From Phycisphaerales bacterium (GTDB lineage: Bacteria; Planctomycetota; Phycisphaerae; UBA1845; Fen-1342): a stretch of 64,000 nucleotides of DNA. The position numbers were made by a program, and so were the translations under genes. The notes under the pieces are model-generated. The model had not been told where the DNA came from and ran no database searches. It saw only the letters and a list, made by a program, of their open reading frames with translations. Numbering within the stretch: position 1 is the stretch's first letter; every line of letters starts with the position of its first letter. The DNA lies in contig JADJXS010000001.1 in assembly GCA_016710275.1 (NCBI GenBank), forward strand, positions 3,162,001-3,226,000, given 5' to 3'. Positions 61,491 to 64,000 of the stretch are shown piece after piece.

Positions 61491-64000
61491 TCAGGCCATC
61501 CGGTAGGTAAATGCGCCATCCGGGCTGACATCGATGGCGACCTCGCCGAAGCGCTCGGCGTTGGCCATGCGCGAGAGAATCTGGGCGCTCAGCTCCGGAA
61601 GCAGGGACCGCGAGACGATGTTGTCCACGTTTCGGGCTCCCGACTCGACCTCCGTGCAGCGCGAGGCGACGGTTTCGACCAGCGCCGGCGTATAGGTGAG
61701 CGTCGCGCCATAGCTGGCCCGCATGCGGCGCACGATCTTGTTGAGCTTGAGCTTGACGATCGAGCGCAGCACGTCGTCCGACAGGGGGAAGAACGGCACG
61801 ATCGTGCAACGCCCGAGAAACGCCGGCTTGAAGGTCTTGAGCAATTCCGGATACACGGCCTTGGCCAGGCCCTCCGAGGTCGGGCGGGTGTCCTTGTCGG
61901 CGCACAGCTTCATGATCACGTCCGACGCGGCGTTGGAGGTCATGATGATGACGCTGTTCTTGAAGTTGATGTCGCGGCCTTCGCCGTCGCGCATCATGCC
62001 CTTGTCGAAGACCTGGTAGAACACGTCCTGCACGCCGGGGTGGGCCTTTTCCATCTCGTCGAGCAACAGCACGCTGTAGGGCCGGCGGCGCACCGCCTCG
62101 GTGAGGATGCCGCCCTCGCCGTAGCCGACATACCCGGGCGGAGAGCCCATCAGCAGCGAAACCTTGTGCTCCTCCTTGAACTCCGACATGTTGATGACGT
62201 TGACGTTCTGCTCGCCGCCGTAGAGCAACTCGGCCAGCGCCAGTGCCGTTTCGGTCTTGCCGACGCCGCTGGGCCCCGGCATGAGGAAGACGCCGATCGG
62301 CTTGTTCGGATCGGTCAGGTCCGCCCGCGAGGTGCGGATGCTCTGGGCGATGGCGTCCAGCGCGTGTGATTGCCCGACGATGCGATCCTCGAGCCGCTCC
62401 TTGAGCTGCAGGACGGTGCGGATTTCGTCCGAGATCATTCGGCCGACCGGAATCCCGGTCCAACCTGACACGACCTCCGCGATCACCTGCTGATCCACAT
62501 AGGGCGAAATCAGCGGCCGCTCGCCCTGCAGGGCGGCCAATTCGGCCGTGAGCTTGTCAAATTCGCTCCGCCGCTTCGCGAGTTCCTCAGCCGACAGCTT
62601 CACGGGTGGGGGAGCGGCCGCTTTCGCCGTCGCAGCGGGCTTGGCTTCCGGCTTGGCCGCGGGACCGGCGGCCGCGCTCGCAGCGGGCGTTGAGGCGGCG
62701 TCGGCTGCGGAAGGCTTGCCTGCGGCGGGCGGTGTGCCCACGGCGGGTGCGGGGGCGGCCTTGCAGCCGGTCTCCAGCTCCTCGCGCAAGACGAGCAGCT
62801 TGTCCACCAATGCCGCTTCGGCCTTCCAGCGCTCCTCGGCGGTGGTGAGTGCGGCGGCGGCCTCTTCGCGGCGCTTCTCCAGCCCGCGAATGGCCTCGTC
62901 GTGATCCGCGCCGGCGGCCCGCTCCCGATTGAGAATGTCGATCTTCACGCCAAGCTGGTCGATCTCGCGGCGCAAGTCCTCGACCATCGGCGGAACCGCC
63001 TTGCGCGCCACGGCCACGCGGGCGCAGGCCGTGTCCAGCAGGCTCACGGACTTGTCCGGCAGTTGCCGGGCCGTGATGTAGCGCATGCTCAGGCGAACAG
63101 ACGCGGCGACGGCCTCATCCAGCACACGCACGCGGTGGTGCTTTTCGAGAGGGTGAACCATGCCGCGCATCATCTGCACAGCTGTTTCCTCGGTCGGCTC
63201 ATCCACCTTCACGACCTGGAAGCGGCGCGTCAGCGCCGGGTCCTTCTCGAAGTACTTTTTGTATTCCGCCCAGGTCGTGGCGGCGATGGTCCGCAACTCG
63301 CCGCGCGCGAGCGCCGGCTTCATGAGATTGGCGGCATCCCCCTGCCCGGCCTGCCCGCCGGCGCCGACCAGCATGTGCGCCTCGTCGATGAAGAGGATGA
63401 TCGGGACGGGCGAGCCTTTCACCTCCTCGATCACGGCGCGCAGGCGATTCTCGAACTCCCCTTTCACGGACGCGCCCGCCTGCAGCAATCCCAGGTCGAG
63501 CGATCGAAGCACCACCCCGCGCAGCGGCGGCGGCACATCCCCATCCGCGAGGCGCTGCGCGAAGCCCTCGACGACGGCCGTCTTTCCGACGCCGGCCTCG
63601 CCGGTGAGGATCGGGTTGTTCTGGCGGCGGCGCATCAGGATGTCCACGATCTGGCGGACTTCCGAATCGCGGCCCAGCACCGGGTCGATCCGCCCCTGCC
63701 GCGCCCGGTCGGTGAGATCGATCGTGAATTGATCAAGCGCCGGCGTCTTGGAGGGATCGCCGGGGCGGCGGACGCCCGCATCGGGTGCGCCCGGCGCAGC
63801 GCTGACCGCGGTGGCGGCTTCGGTGGTGTCGGCGGTGATGGAGGGCAGTTCCCGACGAAGCGCGTCGGCGGGAATCTTCACCAGTTCGCCGGAAAGCTCG
63901 CGGGCCAGTCGGCCGCGGGATTCATCCAGCAGCAGGCTCGCCAGCAGATGTCCGGAGCGCGCCCGGCCGCTCTCGTATTCGACCGAAGCCAGCAGCCACG
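61491..64000 (-). CDS. tssH: Type VI secretion ATPase TssH (ClpV), N-terminus outside the window
   Basis: The frame is open to the right edge (W L L A S V E Y E S G R ...), so the first part of the N-domain is missing. The visible 836 residues contain AAA1 (Walker A GEAGVGKTA near 63595; IILFIDEAHMLVGAGG), the TssH-specific GQGDAANLMKPALARGELR and TTWAEYKKYFEKDPALTRRF, and a helical middle domain. AAA2 follows (GPSGVGKTETALALAELL near 62265; VLLLDEMEKAHPGV). ClpV disassembles contracted T6SS sheaths. An Ala/Pro/Lys-rich insert of about 65 residues (62600-62770) interrupts the middle domain, which is not typical. The rest of the T6SS locus is expected beyond 64000. Confidence 0.88.
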   Translation of the reverse strand, partial: WLLASVEYESGRARSGHLLASLLLDESRGRLARELSGELVKIPADALRRELPSITADTTEAATAVSAAPGAPDAGVRRPGDPSKTPALDQFTIDLTDRARQGRIDPVLGRDSEVRQIVDILMRRRQNNPILTGEAGVGKTAVVEGFAQRLADGDVPPPLRGVVLRSLDLGLLQAGASVKGEFENRLRAVIEEVKGSPVPIILFIDEAHMLVGAGGQAGQGDAANLMKPALARGELRTIAATTWAEYKKYFEKDPALTRRFQVVKVDEPTEETAVQMMRGMVHPLEKHHRVRVLDEAVAASVRLSMRYITARQLPDKSVSLLDTACARVAVARKAVPPMVEDLRREIDQLGVKIDILNRERAAGADHDEAIRGLEKRREEAAAALTTAEERWKAEAALVDKLLVLREELETGCKAAPAPAVGTPPAAGKPSAADAASTPAASAAAGPAAKPEAKPAATAKAAAPPPVKLSAEELAKRRSEFDKLTAELAALQGERPLISPYVDQQVIAEVVSGWTGIPVGRMISDEIRTVLQLKERLEDRIVGQSHALDAIAQSIRTSRADLTDPNKPIGVFLMPGPSGVGKTETALALAELLYGGEQNVNVINMSEFKEEHKVSLLMGSPPGYVGYGEGGILTEAVRRRPYSVLLLDEMEKAHPGVQDVFYQVFDKGMMRDGEGRDINFKNSVIIMTSNAASDVIMKLCADKDTRPTSEGLAKAVYPELLKTFKPAFLGRCTIVPFFPLSDDVLRSIVKLKLNKIVRRMRASYGATLTYTPALVETVASRCTEVESGARNVDNIVSRSLLPELSAQILSRMANAERFGEVAIDVSPDGAFTYRMA

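Noticed and set aside
60386..62369. Plus-strand frames opposite clpC and tssH
   Set aside because: Antisense shadows of two highly conserved AAA+ genes.

Overview
The window looks like a chromosomal segment of a GC-rich planctomycete, most likely close to Phycisphaerae. The reasons are a pseudopilin with the planctomycete-type H-X9-DG C-terminal motif, several secreted proteins that end in paired dockerin-like EF-hand units of the NFDIDxF type, Ig-like and HAF-repeat surface proteins, many lipoproteins, and an isoleucyl-tRNA synthetase of the eukaryote-like form. This placement is an inference from gene content, because no rRNA is present.

Layout. Bases 1-1.9 kb hold short repeats and a decayed IS110-family insertion sequence. 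Bases 2-4.4 kb are an ECF sigma / anti-sigma / secreted Pro-Gly-rich protein operon on the minus strand, followed by a secreted putative glycosidase, lipA, two small exported proteins and kynU. Bases 10.1-10.55 kb are a four-unit 100-bp palindromic tandem array. Bases 10.6-25.1 kb are mostly housekeeping: pseudopilin, an MFS-acyltransferase fusion, a GH113-like protein, ileS, a GAF-SpoIIE phosphatase, ispD, a C-terminal processing protease, ruvC-ruvA and comF. Bases 25.2-37.6 kb are dominated by surface proteins (a metalloprotease with seven Ig-like domains and three tandem HAF-repeat paralogues) around metK and a SPOR lipoprotein.

A second, inverted copy of the IS110 element lies at 37.6-39.2 kb. 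Right of it are a Tat-exported TldD-like protein, a GT39-type membrane protein broken by one in-frame TAG, a small ArsR-type regulator / AHSA1 operon with a near-consensus promoter, tRNA-Pro(GGG), a PduO-type adenosyltransferase, a divergent ilvC, a beta-helix protein, a GT4 glycosyltransferase, DUF58 and DUF1015 proteins, two lipoproteins, clpC, and a TssH/ClpV ATPase that runs off the right edge, which suggests that type VI secretion genes lie beyond it.

The most interesting signal is the relation between the IS110 element and a family of palindromic intergenic repeats. Both copies sit at the same position inside the same repeat word (CATG^GCACCC), share a TG at each junction, and carry a 414-nt non-coding 3' end with short words matching the target. 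This fits the RNA-guided IS110/IS1111 mechanism and would make a REP-like repeat the target. Other notable signals are the 100-bp hairpin array, a 57-bp in-frame duplication inside kynU, the amber codon in the GT39 gene, and a homogenised 600-bp 3' end shared by two HAF paralogues.
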